NCBI RefSeq assembly: GCF_029543245.1
Contig: NZ_JARQWV010000013.1
Span: forward strand, 1 to 64,000
DNA from: Caulobacter endophyticus
GTDB taxonomy: Bacteria; Pseudomonadota; Alphaproteobacteria; Caulobacterales; Caulobacteraceae
Direction of reading: 5' to 3'
DNA length: 64,000 bases
Every line of letters begins with the position of its first letter. The first letter of the stretch is position 1. The translations under genes and the position numbers were made by a program. Below, one piece after another: positions 31,398-39,850 of this stretch. The notes below the pieces were generated by a model. That model saw only the letters and a program-made list of their open reading frames with translations, did not search any database and had not been told where the DNA came from.

Positions 31398-32735
31398 TCA
31401 CTTCCCAATGCAGAAGCTTGAAAAGACACGGTCAAGCACGTCCTCGGGATCGATGCGGCCTGTGATCCGGGACAATGCACGGGAAGCGAGGCGTACGTCC
31501 TCAGCCGCCAGTTCCACGTCGTCTGTTTCGGCCAGAGCGCGTTCGAGATAGGCCCTCGCCTCCCCCAGACGTTCCGCGTGGCGGATGCGCGTGGCCGCCG
31601 GAAACTCCGCGCCGGACAACGCCTGCACCACGTGATCGGTCAGGTCGGCGCGAATGGCATCGGCCCCCTCCTCCCGCGCCGACAGCGCCACCACGTGCAA
31701 TCCCAGCTGCGCCGTCTGCTCGCGTATGGCCGCCACCACGGCCGGCTCTACCAGATCGGTCTTGTTGATCACCAGCCAGTCGCCGCTACGGACGATTGTG
31801 TGGTGTTCGGAATGTTTCACGTGAAACTCGCCGGCGTCGACGACCCACATTCGCAGGTCCGCCTCCTCGGCCCAGACCCGTGCGCGGCGCACACCCTCGG
31901 CCTCAATATCGTCGGCGGTCTCGCGGATCCCCGCCGTATCGGCCAGCAGGGCCTTGTAGCCGCCCAGCACCAAAGGAACCTCGATGACGTCACGCGTGGT
32001 GCCCGGCGTCGCCGTGACGATCGCCGCGTCGCGCTCAGCCAGGGCGTTGAGCAGCGTGCTCTTGCCGGCGTTGGGCGCGCCGACCAGGGCGATGCGGAAA
32101 CCGTCCCGCACCCGGCGACCACGTGCGACATCGGCCAGGGCCGCGTCGATCTCGGCCCTCAAGGTCTCCAGCCCGGGGCGGGCGCGCGCCGCCACGTCTT
32201 CCGGCAGCTCCTCGTCGGGGAAGTCGACGGCGGCTTCCAGCATGGCCAGGGCCTGGACCAGCAGATCGCGCCAGGCGTCGTAGCGGCGTCCAAGCGCTCC
32301 GCCCAGCTGGCCCAGCGCCTGCTTGCGCTGGCCTTCGGTCTCGGCGTCGATCAGGTCGCCCACGGCCTCGGCCTGGGCCAGGTCGAGCTTGCCATGCTGG
32401 AAGGCCCGGCGCGTGAACTCGCCCGGTTCGGCCAGGCGCAAGCCCAGGGCCGACAGCGCGGCCAGCAAGGCCTCGACGACCGCCCTGCCCCCGTGCACGT
32501 GAAACTCGGCGGCGTCTTCGCCAGTGTAGCTGGCCGGTCCCTGGAACCACAGCACCAAGGCATCGTCGAGCACGACGCCATCGTGGCGCAGAGTGCGCAA
32601 GGCTGCCTGGCGCGGCTTGGGCAGGTTTCCCGTGAGAGCGCGCACAGCCTCGCCGCTGGCCGGACCCGAGACGCGGATCACCGCCACGGCGGCGCGCCCG
32701 GCCGCCGTCGCCGGCGCGTAGATCGTGTCGGCCAT
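31398..32735 (-). CDS. mnmE: tRNA modification GTPase MnmE (TrmE)
   Basis: A 445-residue GTPase partner of MnmG. The N-terminal tetrahydrofolate-binding domain starts [22 protein letters not shown]; a helical domain follows; the G domain has [14 protein letters not shown] near residue 221, [17 protein letters not shown] and NKTD; the C-terminus ends CIGK (residues 442-445), with the conserved cysteine. A full parS site lies inside the G domain and is read as EFHVKHSE at about residues 302-309. Start ATG 32735, two codons after the end of the small gene downstream on the same strand order. Confidence 0.97.
   Translation of the reverse strand: MADTIYAPATAAGRAAVAVIRVSGPASGEAVRALTGNLPKPRQAALRTLRHDGVVLDDALVLWFQGPASYTGEDAAEFHVHGGRAVVEALLAALSALGLRLAEPGEFTRRAFQHGKLDLAQAEAVGDLIDAETEGQRKQALGQLGGALGRRYDAWRDLLVQALAMLEAAVDFPDEELPEDVAARARPGLETLRAEIDAALADVARGRRVRDGFRIALVGAPNAGKSTLLNALAERDAAIVTATPGTTRDVIEVPLVLGGYKALLADTAGIRETADDIEAEGVRRARVWAEEADLRMWVVDAGEFHVKHSEHHTIVRSGDWLVINKTDLVEPAVVAAIREQTAQLGLHVVALSAREEGADAIRADLTDHVVQALSGAEFPAATRIRHAERLGEARAYLERALAETDDVELAAEDVRLASRALSRITGRIDPEDVLDRVFSSFCIGK
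31813..31828. other. parS: parS centromere site 3, inside mnmE
   Basis: TGTTTCACGTGAAACT, a match to the 16-bp parS palindrome except the last base. It lies within the mnmE coding sequence and encodes FHVKH there, so the DNA serves two functions. Confidence 0.9.
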
Positions 32736-32739
32736 CAGA

Positions 32740-32985
32740 TCAGTCGCGCTTGCCGACCGCCGCTCCGGCCGCGGCCGTCATCAGCTTGCGGAAGCTGTCC
32801 TGGGCCCCGGCCCCAAACGCCATCCAGTTCTTCATCAGCTCCTCAGGCGCCAGCATCGCCATGTTGGCGTCCATGCGGGCCTGCATCTCTTTGACGAGAT
32901 GGTCGTTCAATCCGCTTACGTCGGGCAGGCCCAGGAAGGCCCGCGCCTCGACCGGGGTGCAGTCGATCTCGATCGTCATCTTCAT
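32740..32985 (-). CDS. Small conserved protein, DUF6489-like
   Basis: An 81-residue protein starting [23 protein letters not shown] at ATG 32985, preceded by AGGGAAC; an earlier GTG-type start in frame at 33012 is unlikely. Acidic N-terminal half, Met-rich middle ([18 protein letters not shown]) and an amphipathic C-terminus ([15 protein letters not shown]). It resembles small proteins conserved beside mnmE in Caulobacterales; I assign the DUF name from memory. It sits 4 bases upstream of mnmE on the same strand, so it probably shares its transcript. Function unknown. Confidence 0.8.
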   Translation of the reverse strand: MKMTIEIDCTPVEARAFLGLPDVSGLNDHLVKEMQARMDANMAMLAPEELMKNWMAFGAGAQDSFRKLMTAAAGAAVGKRD

Positions 32986-33100
32986 CGAAAAAGTTCCCTG
33001 GCGGCAGGCCACGAGATTGTGACGCCGCGCACTGCTCGGGGCAGGTTAGAGCGCTTCGGTCGAAAGTCCCATCGACGGCTTATTGTATGTGGAGAGCCCC

Positions 33101-33793
33101 ATGAGCGAGACCCTCACGATCAACACGCCCGATGGCGACTTCTCGGCCTATGTGGCGCGTCCCGCCACGGGAGACAATCCGCCGGCCATCGTCGTCATCC
33201 AGGAGATCTTCGGCGTCAACCAGGTGATGCGCGACATCTGCGACAAGCTGGCCGGCGAAGGCTTCCTGGCCGTGTGCCCCGACCTCTTCTGGCGGATCGA
33301 GCCTGGCATCGACATCACCGACAAGTCGGAAGCCGAGTGGAAGAAAGCTTTCGAGTTGTTCAACGCGTTCGACGTGGACGCCGGCGTGGCCGACATCGAC
33401 GCCACCATCGACGCCATCCGCCCGCAGTCGTCGGGCAAGGTCGGCGCGGTCGGCTACTGCCTGGGCGGCCTGCTGGCCTTCCTGACGGCGACCCGCACCG
33501 ACGCCGACGCCAGCGTCTCCTATTACGGCGTCGGCCTGGAGAAGCACGTCGGCGAGGCCGAGAAGCTGGAGAAGCCGCTGCTGCTGCACGTGGCCGAAGA
33601 AGACAAGTTCGTGCCCAAGGAAGCCCAGCAGGTGATCTTCGCGGCGCTGAAGGATCACCCGCAGATCACGCTTCATACCTATACTGGACGCGACCACGCC
33701 TTCGCCCGTGAAGGCGGCGAGCACTATGACGCCGCCGACGCCGCCCTGGCCAACGGCCGCAGCCTGGCCTTCTTCAAGAAGACCCTCGCCTGA
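33101..33793 (+). CDS. Dienelactone hydrolase family protein
   Basis: A 230-residue alpha/beta hydrolase. Nucleophile Cys in GAVGYCLGGLLA near residue 122 (the DLH G-x-C-x-G-G pattern), catalytic Asp in EEDKFVP near 169, and His in GRDHAFAR near 200. It probably hydrolyses a lactone or ester; carboxymethylenebutenolide is the family substrate, but no aromatic-degradation genes are nearby. The ATG at 33101 after GGAGAG is preferred over an ATG six codons earlier. It overlaps the next gene by one base (TGATG). Confidence 0.9.
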   Translation: MSETLTINTPDGDFSAYVARPATGDNPPAIVVIQEIFGVNQVMRDICDKLAGEGFLAVCPDLFWRIEPGIDITDKSEAEWKKAFELFNAFDVDAGVADIDATIDAIRPQSSGKVGAVGYCLGGLLAFLTATRTDADASVSYYGVGLEKHVGEAEKLEKPLLLHVAEEDKFVPKEAQQVIFAALKDHPQITLHTYTGRDHAFAREGGEHYDAADAALANGRSLAFFKKTLA

Positions 33794-34758
33794 TGCTGGC
33801 CGTCGAAGCCAAGGCCGCCGGCGGCCCCGAGGTTCTGGAGGTCGTCGAGCGCGACCTCCCCTCGCCCGGCCCCGGCCAGATCCTCGTCCGCCACGCGGCC
33901 GTCGGTCTGAACTTCATCGACACCTATCACCGCTCGGGCCTCTATCCGGTGAAGTACCCGCAGGTGCTGGGCCTGGAGGCCGCCGGTCACGTGGAGGCCG
34001 TCGGCGAGGGCGTCACCCGCTTCGCCGTCGGTGACCGCGTCGCCTACAACGGCACGATGGGCGCCTATGCCCAGGCCTCGGTGGTACCGGCCGACCGGGC
34101 GGTGAAGGTTCCCGAGGGTGTCGAGCTCGAGGTCGCCGCCGCCGTGCTGCTGAAGGGCATGACGGCCGAGTTCCTGGTTCGCCGCTGCTTCACGGTGCAG
34201 GCGGGCCAGACGGTGCTGGTCCACGCCGCCGCCGGCGGCGTTGGCCAGATCCTGGTTCAATGGGCCAAGGCCCTGGGCGCCAGCGTCATCGCCACGGTCG
34301 GCTCGGAGGCCAAGGCCCAGGTCGTCCGTGATCTCGGCGCCGACCACGTGATCCTCTACGATCACGAGGATGTCGCCGCACGGGTGGCCGAGATCACCGA
34401 CGGGGCCGGCGTGCCGGTCGTCTATGACGGCGTCGGCAAGGACACCTTCCAGGGTAGCCTCAAGAGCCTGGGCCGTCGCGGCGTGCTGGTCACCTATGGC
34501 AACGCCTCGGGTCCCGTGCCGCCGTTCGCTCCCCTAGAGCTCGGCGCCAAGTCGGCCTTCATCACCCGCCCTCGCCTGTTCGACTACATCGTCACGACGG
34601 AAGAGCTCGACGAGAGCGCAGCGGCCCTGTTCGCGGTCCTGGCCTCGGGCGCGGTGAAGATCGAGATCGGCCAGCGGTTCCCGCTGGCGGAGGCCCGAGC
34701 CGCGCATGGGGCGCTGGAAGGGCGGAAGACGACCGGGGCGACGGTGCTGGTTCCGTGA
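33793..34758 (+). CDS. NADPH:quinone oxidoreductase, zinc-free MDR family
   Basis: A 321-residue medium-chain reductase of the QOR type. The N-terminal GroES-like domain carries GLNFIDTYHRSGLYP and LGLEAAGHVEAVGEGV; the nucleotide-binding loop VLVHAAAGGVGQILVQWAKALG is near residue 139. Structural zinc cysteines of alcohol dehydrogenases are absent. It reduces quinones with one electron from NADPH by family inference. It is co-transcribed with the dienelactone hydrolase gene and converges on rho across a repeat-rich gap. Confidence 0.93.
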   Translation: MLAVEAKAAGGPEVLEVVERDLPSPGPGQILVRHAAVGLNFIDTYHRSGLYPVKYPQVLGLEAAGHVEAVGEGVTRFAVGDRVAYNGTMGAYAQASVVPADRAVKVPEGVELEVAAAVLLKGMTAEFLVRRCFTVQAGQTVLVHAAAGGVGQILVQWAKALGASVIATVGSEAKAQVVRDLGADHVILYDHEDVAARVAEITDGAGVPVVYDGVGKDTFQGSLKSLGRRGVLVTYGNASGPVPPFAPLELGAKSAFITRPRLFDYIVTTEELDESAAALFAVLASGAVKIEIGQRFPLAEARAAHGALEGRKTTGATVLVP

Positions 34759-34774
34759 GGACGTGAAACGAAAG

Positions 34775-34897
34775 CCTCGTCCTTCGACAAGCTCAGGATG
34801 AGGCTTTCGGCTGCCGTGAAGGCCGACGGCTGAAGAGACGGGGCCAAGCTTCGACCACGCCGACCTTGGTCCTCATCCTGAGCTTGTCGAAGGACGA
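34775..34897. repeat. Inverted REP-like pair, family B, downstream of rho
   Basis: Two copies in opposite orientation: 34775-34803 (CCTCGTCCTTCGACAAGCTC, then AGGATGAGG) and about 34871-34897 (CCTCATCCTGAGCTTGTCGA, then AGGACGA). The same pair recurs at 36742-36846 on the other side of rho. The motif is widespread in proteobacterial genomes from memory. No gene is seen in 34759-35039. Confidence 0.75.
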
Positions 34898-34903
34898 AGG
34901 CCA

Positions 34904-34967
34904 CTCGCCGGCCGTGGACGTCCCCCTCCGGCCCTCCGGGCCACCTCCCCCCAAAGGGGAGGATCTG
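34904..34967. repeat. Partial family A inverted repeat, copy 5
   Basis: A single unit with CTCCGGCCCTCCGGG and CCTCCCCCCAAAGGGGAGGA hairpins, next to the family B pair between the quinone reductase gene and the rho terminator. Confidence 0.5.
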
Positions 34968-34985
34968 TCACCACCGACCAACAGA

Positions 34986-35014
34986 AAAGGCCCCGGATCG
35001 CTCCGGGGCCTTTC
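34986..35014 (-). terminator. Bidirectional terminator between rho and the quinone reductase gene
   Basis: Perfect stem AAAGGCCCCGGA and TCCGGGGCCTTT with loop TCGC. Read on the minus strand it is followed by TCTG after the final T-rich arm end (CCTTTTCT); on the plus strand the arm ends CCTTTCTC. It lies about 26 bases past the rho stop, with a parS site between them. Confidence 0.8.
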
Positions 35015-35016
35015 TC

Positions 35017-35034
35017 GTGTTTCACGTGAAACAC
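35017..35034. other. parS: parS centromere site 4
   Basis: A perfect 18-bp palindrome, GTGTTTCACGTGAAACAC, six bases from the rho stop codon and three bases from the terminator stem. At about 4.6 kb it is the parS nearest the presumed origin. Confidence 0.93.
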
Positions 35035-35039
35035 CAAGC

Positions 35040-36488
35040 TTAAGTATTCATGCTCTGGAAGAAATCGCCGTTCGTCTTCGACTGGCGCAGCTTGTCGAGG
35101 AGGAACTCGATGGCGTCCGAAGCGCCCATTGGGTTGAGGATCCGGCGCAGCACGTAGGTCTTCTGCAACTGGTCGCGCGGGGTGATGAGTTCTTCCTTGC
35201 GGGTGCCCGACTTGAGCACGTCGATGGCCGGGAAGATGCGCTTGTCGGCGACCTTGCGGTCCAGGACGATTTCCGAGTTACCGGTGCCCTTGAACTCTTC
35301 GAAGATGACTTCGTCCATGCGGCTGCCGGTGTCGATCAGGGCCGTGGCGATGATCGACAGCGAACCACCCTCTTCCACGTTACGCGCGGCGCCGAAGAAG
35401 CGCTTGGGGCGCTGCAGAGCGTTGGCGTCGACACCGCCGGTCAGCACCTTGCCCGACGACGGGACGGTGGTGTTGTAGGCGCGGCCCAGACGCGTGACCG
35501 AGTCCAGCAGGATGACGACGTCACGCTTGTGCTCGACCAGGCGCTTGGCCTTTTCGATGACCATCTCGGCGACCTGCACGTGGCGCGTGGCCGGCTCGTC
35601 GAAGGTCGAGGCGATGACCTCGCCCTTCACCGTGCGCTGCATGTCGGTGACTTCTTCCGGGCGCTCGTCGATCAGCAGGACGATCAGATAGCACTCGGGG
35701 TGGTTGGTCTCGATCGACTTGGCGATGTTCTGCAGCATCACCGTCTTACCCACGCGCGGCGGAGCGACGATCAGGCAGCGCTGGCCCTTGCCGAGCGGAG
35801 CGACGATGTCGATGACGCGGCCCGAGCGATCCTTGATGGTCGGATCGGGCAGTTCCATGTTCAGGCGCTCTTCGGGATAGAGCGGCGTCAGGTTGTCGAA
35901 GTGCACCTTGTGGCGCACGTTCTCGGGGCTTTCGAAGTTGATCTTCGAGACGCTGGTCAGGGCGAAGTAACGCTCGCCTTCGCGCGGCGAGCGGATCGCG
36001 CCCTCGACGCTGTCGCCGGTGCGAAGGCCGAACTTGCGGATCTGCGAGGGCGACACGTAGATGTCGTCCGGACCCGGCAGGTAGTTGGCTTCCGGCGAGC
36101 GCAGGAAGCCGAAGCCGTCCTGCAGCACTTCCATGGTGCCCGAACCGAAGATCTCCACGCCTTCTTCGGCGAGGGTCTTCAGGATCGCGAACATCATGTC
36201 CTGCTTGCGCATGGAGTTGGCGTTCTCGACCTCGAAGGTCTCGGCGAACGCCAGCAGGTCGGCCGGGGACTTTTCCTTCAGTTCCTGCAGCGACATGCGC
36301 GTCAGGCCCATGGCGGCGATGGCCGCCGTGATCTCGGAATTGTCGTCCTCGTCGCCGACATCGCCTTCAGCGACAATCTCGGCGGTTTCCGTCGCGATCT
36401 CGACGGCGGCCTCTTCCGTGGCGTCCACAATGGCGTCCATGGGGGCGTCCAGCTCGAGCGGGGCTTGCGGATCGGTTTCTTCAGTCAT
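35040..36488 (-). CDS. rho: Transcription termination factor Rho
   Basis: A 482-residue hexameric RNA helicase. An acidic N-terminal extension of about 60 residues (rich in Glu, Asp, Ala) precedes the Rho-N domain ([17 protein letters not shown]), the primary RNA-binding cold-shock fold ([23 protein letters not shown]), the P-loop [12 protein letters not shown], and the motor-domain ends [13 protein letters not shown] and [16 protein letters not shown]. The extension is longer than in E. coli Rho (419 residues) and is common in alphaproteobacteria. Start ATG 36488. It lies downstream of hemE-hemH-hemJ, but a 370-base gap with repeats suggests its own promoter. Confidence 0.98.
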   Translation of the reverse strand: MTEETDPQAPLELDAPMDAIVDATEEAAVEIATETAEIVAEGDVGDEDDNSEITAAIAAMGLTRMSLQELKEKSPADLLAFAETFEVENANSMRKQDMMFAILKTLAEEGVEIFGSGTMEVLQDGFGFLRSPEANYLPGPDDIYVSPSQIRKFGLRTGDSVEGAIRSPREGERYFALTSVSKINFESPENVRHKVHFDNLTPLYPEERLNMELPDPTIKDRSGRVIDIVAPLGKGQRCLIVAPPRVGKTVMLQNIAKSIETNHPECYLIVLLIDERPEEVTDMQRTVKGEVIASTFDEPATRHVQVAEMVIEKAKRLVEHKRDVVILLDSVTRLGRAYNTTVPSSGKVLTGGVDANALQRPKRFFGAARNVEEGGSLSIIATALIDTGSRMDEVIFEEFKGTGNSEIVLDRKVADKRIFPAIDVLKSGTRKEELITPRDQLQKTYVLRRILNPMGASDAIEFLLDKLRQSKTNGDFFQSMNT

Positions 36489-36858
36489 GCATAGACTCGC
36501 GGTCGCCCGGATACGATCCGGGCTTGGATAGAAATTCAGCCGGCTTCAGGCGAAGGCGGCGATGGGGTCGCGCCATGACGACGGCGCGGATCGATCAGGG
36601 GAACGGATCATGAGGCGCACCAGGACGGGCGCGATCCGTGAAAGGCGGGAACGCTGCGGTATGGCCGCAACGTCTGACCAAGACGGGAACCACAAGGCGG
36701 GTTCGCGGTCAAGCGCTACCGATGGAGACGCTGTGCATGGCCCTCGTCCTTCGACAAGCTCAGGATGAGGACCAGGGTCGGCTCAGGGGCACCGACGGCG
36801 ACGCCGGCAGGCCAAACCCTCTTCCTGAGCCTGTCGAAGGACGAGGGGTTGGCCCCCG
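36489..36858. repeat. Gene-free rho upstream region with family B inverted pair
   Basis: 370 bases between rho and hemJ without a supportable gene. It should hold the rho promoter and leader on the minus strand. A family B inverted pair lies at 36742-36770 (CCTCGTCCTTCGACAAGCTC, then AGGATGAGG) and 36818-36846 (CTTCCTGAGCCTGTCGAAGG, then ACGAGG), nearest hemJ. Confidence 0.7.
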
Positions 36859-37323
36859 CTAGTTCAGGTACTTGGTCGTCACCGACAGCACGATGACGAT
36901 CGCCGCCACGAAGGGCAGCTCGTTGGTCATCCTCCAGAACTTCTCAGAGCGGGTGTTCTGGCCGGCCTCGAACGCCTTGCGGGCCTTCGACAGGAAGCCG
37001 TGCCAGCCGAACAGGAAGAACACGCCGGCCAGCTTGGCCAGCATCCAGGGCTTGAGCAGGAAGTCCCAGCCGCGGATCGCGCCGTCGGCCATGATCAGGC
37101 CCAGGCCAAAGACCAGGGCGGCGATCATCGCCGGATTGATGATCCCCCGCAGCAGGCGGCGCTCCATGACCTTGAAGGTCGCGTCCATCTCCGAGCCCAG
37201 CGTGGCGCCGGTGTGATAGACGTAGAGGCGCGGCAGGTAGAGCATCCCCGCCATCCAGGCGATCACGGCCAGGATGTGCAGGCCGCGGATCAGGTTGAAA
37301 TGCTCGACCAGGAAGTCGGTCAC
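36859..37323 (-). CDS. hemJ: Protoporphyrinogen IX oxidase HemJ
   Basis: A 154-residue membrane protein of the UPF0093/HemJ family that oxidises protoporphyrinogen IX to protoporphyrin IX. Four hydrophobic spans are visible: residues about 8-28, 62-82, 88-108 and 133-150. The conserved GLHILAVIAWMAGMLYLPRLYVYH near the N-terminus supplies the essential His, and RRLLRGIINPAM the conserved basic loop. Its start overlaps the hemH stop by 4 bases (ATGA), tying it to the preceding and following steps of heme synthesis. No hemG or hemY is in the window, which fits HemJ as the oxidase. Confidence 0.93.
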   Translation of the reverse strand: MTDFLVEHFNLIRGLHILAVIAWMAGMLYLPRLYVYHTGATLGSEMDATFKVMERRLLRGIINPAMIAALVFGLGLIMADGAIRGWDFLLKPWMLAKLAGVFFLFGWHGFLSKARKAFEAGQNTRSEKFWRMTNELPFVAAIVIVLSVTTKYLN

Positions 37324-38378
37324 GCGCGGGCTCCAGAAGAGGGGCAGGGTCGGTCGCTGCCGCAGATCTGCGACGCTTGCGAAGAAAGCGCCTCAGTCAC
37401 GAGAGTCCCCAAACAATCGATGAACGCAGGCGATACGCCAAGCGCCGGAACGCGGGCATAGATCGAGCCGCCGTGCTCGTAGGCCAGCTCGCGATACTCG
37501 ACGTCCAGTTCGACCAGGGTCTCGATGTGCTCGGAGACGAAGGCGATCGGCGTGACCACCAGCGCCAGGCCGGCTTCGGCAGCCGCCTTGACCTCGTCGT
37601 CGGTGGACGGACCGATCCATTTCAGCGGGCCGACGCGGCTCTGGTAGCTGATCTTCCAGTCGACGCCCTCGCCCAGGATGTCGCCGAGTTTCTCGACAAC
37701 GGCGGCGGCTGTGGCCTCGACCTGGCGCTGGTAGGGATCGCCGGCGGTGATCACCTTCTCCGGCAGGCCGTGGGCCGAAAACAGGATCCGCGCCGGCCGG
37801 GGCGAGCCTGCCCTGACGTACTCGGCCCGGATCAGATCCGCGTGCGCCTGCACGAAGCCCTCGGCCGTCGGATAGCAGCACAGCGTCGTCGTCCGGCCCG
37901 GACCCTTGCGGTAGGCCTTGTTCCACGCCTTCAGCGACGAGGCCGTCGTCGTTGTGGAGTATTGTGGATAGAGCGGCAGCAGCACGACCTCGTCGGGCTT
38001 CCAGGCCTTCACCGCCCTGGCCGTCTCGCCGGTCAGCGGGTCCCAGTAGCGCATGGCCACGAAGGCCTTGACCGTATCGCCCGGCAGGCGCTCGGCCAGA
38101 ACCGCCTCCAGCGCCCGCGCCTGCTTGTCGGTTTCCGGCAGCAGCGGCGAGCCGCCGCCCATCAGGGCGTAGTTCGCGCGCGCCGACTTGGCCCGAGTGG
38201 TCGAGATCAGCGCCGCAATCGGATAGCGAACGAAGAACGGCGCCTGGATGATCGCCGGGTCGCGGAACAGGTTGAACAGGAACGGCCGCACGGCCGCCTG
38301 GCCGTCGGGTCCGCCGAGATTGAACAGGACGACGGCGATCCGTCGCCCGGCTCCCGCGCCGCTCTTCACTTCGCTCAC
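37320..38378 (-). CDS. hemH: Ferrochelatase
   Basis: A 352-residue enzyme inserting ferrous iron into protoporphyrin IX. Signatures are VVLFNLGGPDGQAAVRPFL, LPLYPQYSTTTT, catalytic His203 in LFSAHGLPEKV, and KISYQSRVGPLKWIGPST. Cysteines Cys167/Cys168 (LCCYP), Cys322 (IDCLGT), Cys339 and Cys345 (ICGSDRPCP) fit the [2Fe-2S] cluster known for Caulobacter ferrochelatase; the final assignment is inferred. The start is GTG 38378, which overlaps the hemE stop by 4 bases (GTGA); the frame stays open far upstream inside hemE but that part is not coding. It is the middle gene of hemE-hemH-hemJ. Confidence 0.95.
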   Translation of the reverse strand: MSEVKSGAGAGRRIAVVLFNLGGPDGQAAVRPFLFNLFRDPAIIQAPFFVRYPIAALISTTRAKSARANYALMGGGSPLLPETDKQARALEAVLAERLPGDTVKAFVAMRYWDPLTGETARAVKAWKPDEVVLLPLYPQYSTTTTASSLKAWNKAYRKGPGRTTTLCCYPTAEGFVQAHADLIRAEYVRAGSPRPARILFSAHGLPEKVITAGDPYQRQVEATAAAVVEKLGDILGEGVDWKISYQSRVGPLKWIGPSTDDEVKAAAEAGLALVVTPIAFVSEHIETLVELDVEYRELAYEHGGSIYARVPALGVSPAFIDCLGTLVTEALSSQASQICGSDRPCPSSGARA

Positions 38379-39403
38379 AGGCCGGTCACCCGCTTCAGCA
38401 CCTGCTCGACATGAGCGATCGGCGTGTCGGGCAGGATGCCGTGGCCCAGGTTGAAGATATAGGGGCCCTGCCCCCATTGCTCGAGCATCTGCTCCACCCG
38501 CTCGTCCAGCGCCGGCCCGCCGGCCCGCAGCAGCAGAGGATCCAGGGCGCCCTGGATGGTCTTGGTCTTCTGGATCGTCTGGCCCAGCTTCGCCGAGGCC
38601 GAGGTGTCGAGCGCCACGCCCTCCACCGGCACAGCCTGCGCGTAGGCCTCGACGAGGGTTCCGGCCCCGCGGGGGAAGCCGATGAGCGGCACGGTCACGC
38701 CGCGGGCGCGAAGGCCCTCGACGATGGCGATGTGGGGCTTGGTCACCAGGCGGTCGAAAAGCGGCTCTGAGAGGCCTTCGGCCCAGCTCTCGAACAGCTT
38801 CAGCGCCTGGGCGCCGGAAGCCGCCTGCATGGCCAGATAATCGACCGTGGCGTCGACCAGGATCTGGATCAGTCGGTCCAGCTTCTCGGCATGCTGATAG
38901 GCGAAGGTGCGCGCGCCGGAGCGATCGCTGGATCCGCCTTCGATCATATAGGTCGCCACAGTCCACGGCGCGCCGGCGAAACCGATCAGCGCCTTGGAAG
39001 GATCGATGTCGGCCCGCACGCGTGAAAGGGTCTCGCCGACCGCCTTCAGGGCCTCGCCGGCCTGCTGGGTCTTGTCGGCCATGGCGTCGAGATCGGGCAG
39101 CTCGCCCAGCTTGGGGCCTTCGCCGGCCTCAAACCAGACCTTCTGGCCCAGAGCGCCGGGGATCAGCAGGATGTCGGCGAAGACGATGGCCGCATCATAC
39201 GGAAAGCGGCGCAGCGGCTGCAGGGTGACCTCGGCCGCCTTCTCCGGGTTCAGGCAGAAGCTGATGAAGTCCGGGGTCGTCGCCCGCACGGCCCGATACT
39301 CGGGCAGATACCGTCCCGCCTGGCGCATGAACCAGACCGGGGGACGCTCGGCGGTTTCACCGGCCAGCACGGAGAGAAACTTCGGGATCGGGGAGCTCGT
39401 CAT
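38375..39403 (-). CDS. hemE: Uroporphyrinogen decarboxylase
   Basis: A 342-residue enzyme that decarboxylates uroporphyrinogen III to coproporphyrinogen III. The N-terminal signature PVWFMRQAGRYLPEYR is at about residues 21-36, and the second signature GFPRGAGTLVEAYA is near 255. The start is ATG 39403 (MTSSPIPKFL); upstream in-frame codons run into the origin and are not used. The promoter lies inside the origin region; in C. crescentus hemE transcription through Cori is known to matter for replication control. Confidence 0.97.
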   Translation of the reverse strand: MTSSPIPKFLSVLAGETAERPPVWFMRQAGRYLPEYRAVRATTPDFISFCLNPEKAAEVTLQPLRRFPYDAAIVFADILLIPGALGQKVWFEAGEGPKLGELPDLDAMADKTQQAGEALKAVGETLSRVRADIDPSKALIGFAGAPWTVATYMIEGGSSDRSGARTFAYQHAEKLDRLIQILVDATVDYLAMQAASGAQALKLFESWAEGLSEPLFDRLVTKPHIAIVEGLRARGVTVPLIGFPRGAGTLVEAYAQAVPVEGVALDTSASAKLGQTIQKTKTIQGALDPLLLRAGGPALDERVEQMLEQWGQGPYIFNLGHGILPDTPIAHVEQVLKRVTGL

Positions 39404-39467
39404 ACCAGGCGTTAAATCCCGGCGAGCCGTTCCACTCAAGTCCGTGCGACCCCGTACCCTCCTATTC

Positions 39468-39483
39468 TTCTTAAAAATAAGAA
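39468..39483. promoter_or_regulatory. AT-rich palindrome, candidate unwinding element
   Basis: TTCTTA-AAAA-TAAGAA, a perfect inverted repeat in the most AT-rich stretch of the window's origin region, directly upstream of hemE. It overlaps the first GANTC site (GAATC, 39481-39485). Either the duplex-unwinding element or part of the hemE promoter. Confidence 0.5.
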
Positions 39484-39675
39484 TCTTAGAAAGAGAGGAA
39501 GAAGGGGGTGGGCAAGTGCAACACGGGGATAAGTCCGCCTGTGTGGAGGACTCCAACAGGCCCTACTCGGTATGCCCCAGCTTGGTACACATGGGAGTCA
39601 TACCTTGTGAACTCCGTGGACAAGCTTCCAACCTGCCGGATTCCTTACGGAACCCAGACGATGGTGAACGGGAAA

Positions 39676-39690
39676 TTAACTATCCGTTAG
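39676..39690. promoter_or_regulatory. CtrA-like binding site
   Basis: TTAACTATCCGTTAG fits TTAA-N7-TTAA with one mismatch in the last base. CtrA represses initiation by binding such sites in Cori (known for C. crescentus). Only one good site is seen here; C. crescentus Cori has five. Confidence 0.6.
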
Positions 39691-39850
39691 GACTTTTCAC
39701 AGGCGCGGGACAACGCTCTGGCACAGGTCCAAGTGGGCAGTTTCAAGCTGGGGATTGTCCGGCGTCAATGAGGCCGTTTATCACAGGGGCGCGGCGCAGC
39801 GTCGCGCTGGGGCGCATTTGGCGCCCGCTTGTCCCCAGAAGGCTCCCAGA

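Noticed and set aside
32492-32505. parS-like CGTGCACGTGAAAC within mnmE
   Set aside because: Three mismatches to the palindrome and only one good half; it encodes conserved residues (EFHVHGG). A weak site is possible but not supported.
34761-34770. ACGTGAAACG after the quinone reductase gene as parS
   Set aside because: Only a half-site; the left arm does not match.
34866-36494. 542-residue plus-strand open frame opposite rho
   Set aside because: Antisense shadow caused by codon bias; rho is unmistakable on the other strand.
39412-39426. TTAA at 39412 as a further CtrA site
   Set aside because: No second TTAA-like half at the 7-base spacing.
39508-39690. 60-residue plus-strand frame inside the origin
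   Set aside because: GTG start, no ribosome site, no recognisable sequence, and it runs over the GANTC and CtrA-like sites; non-coding origin DNA is the better reading.
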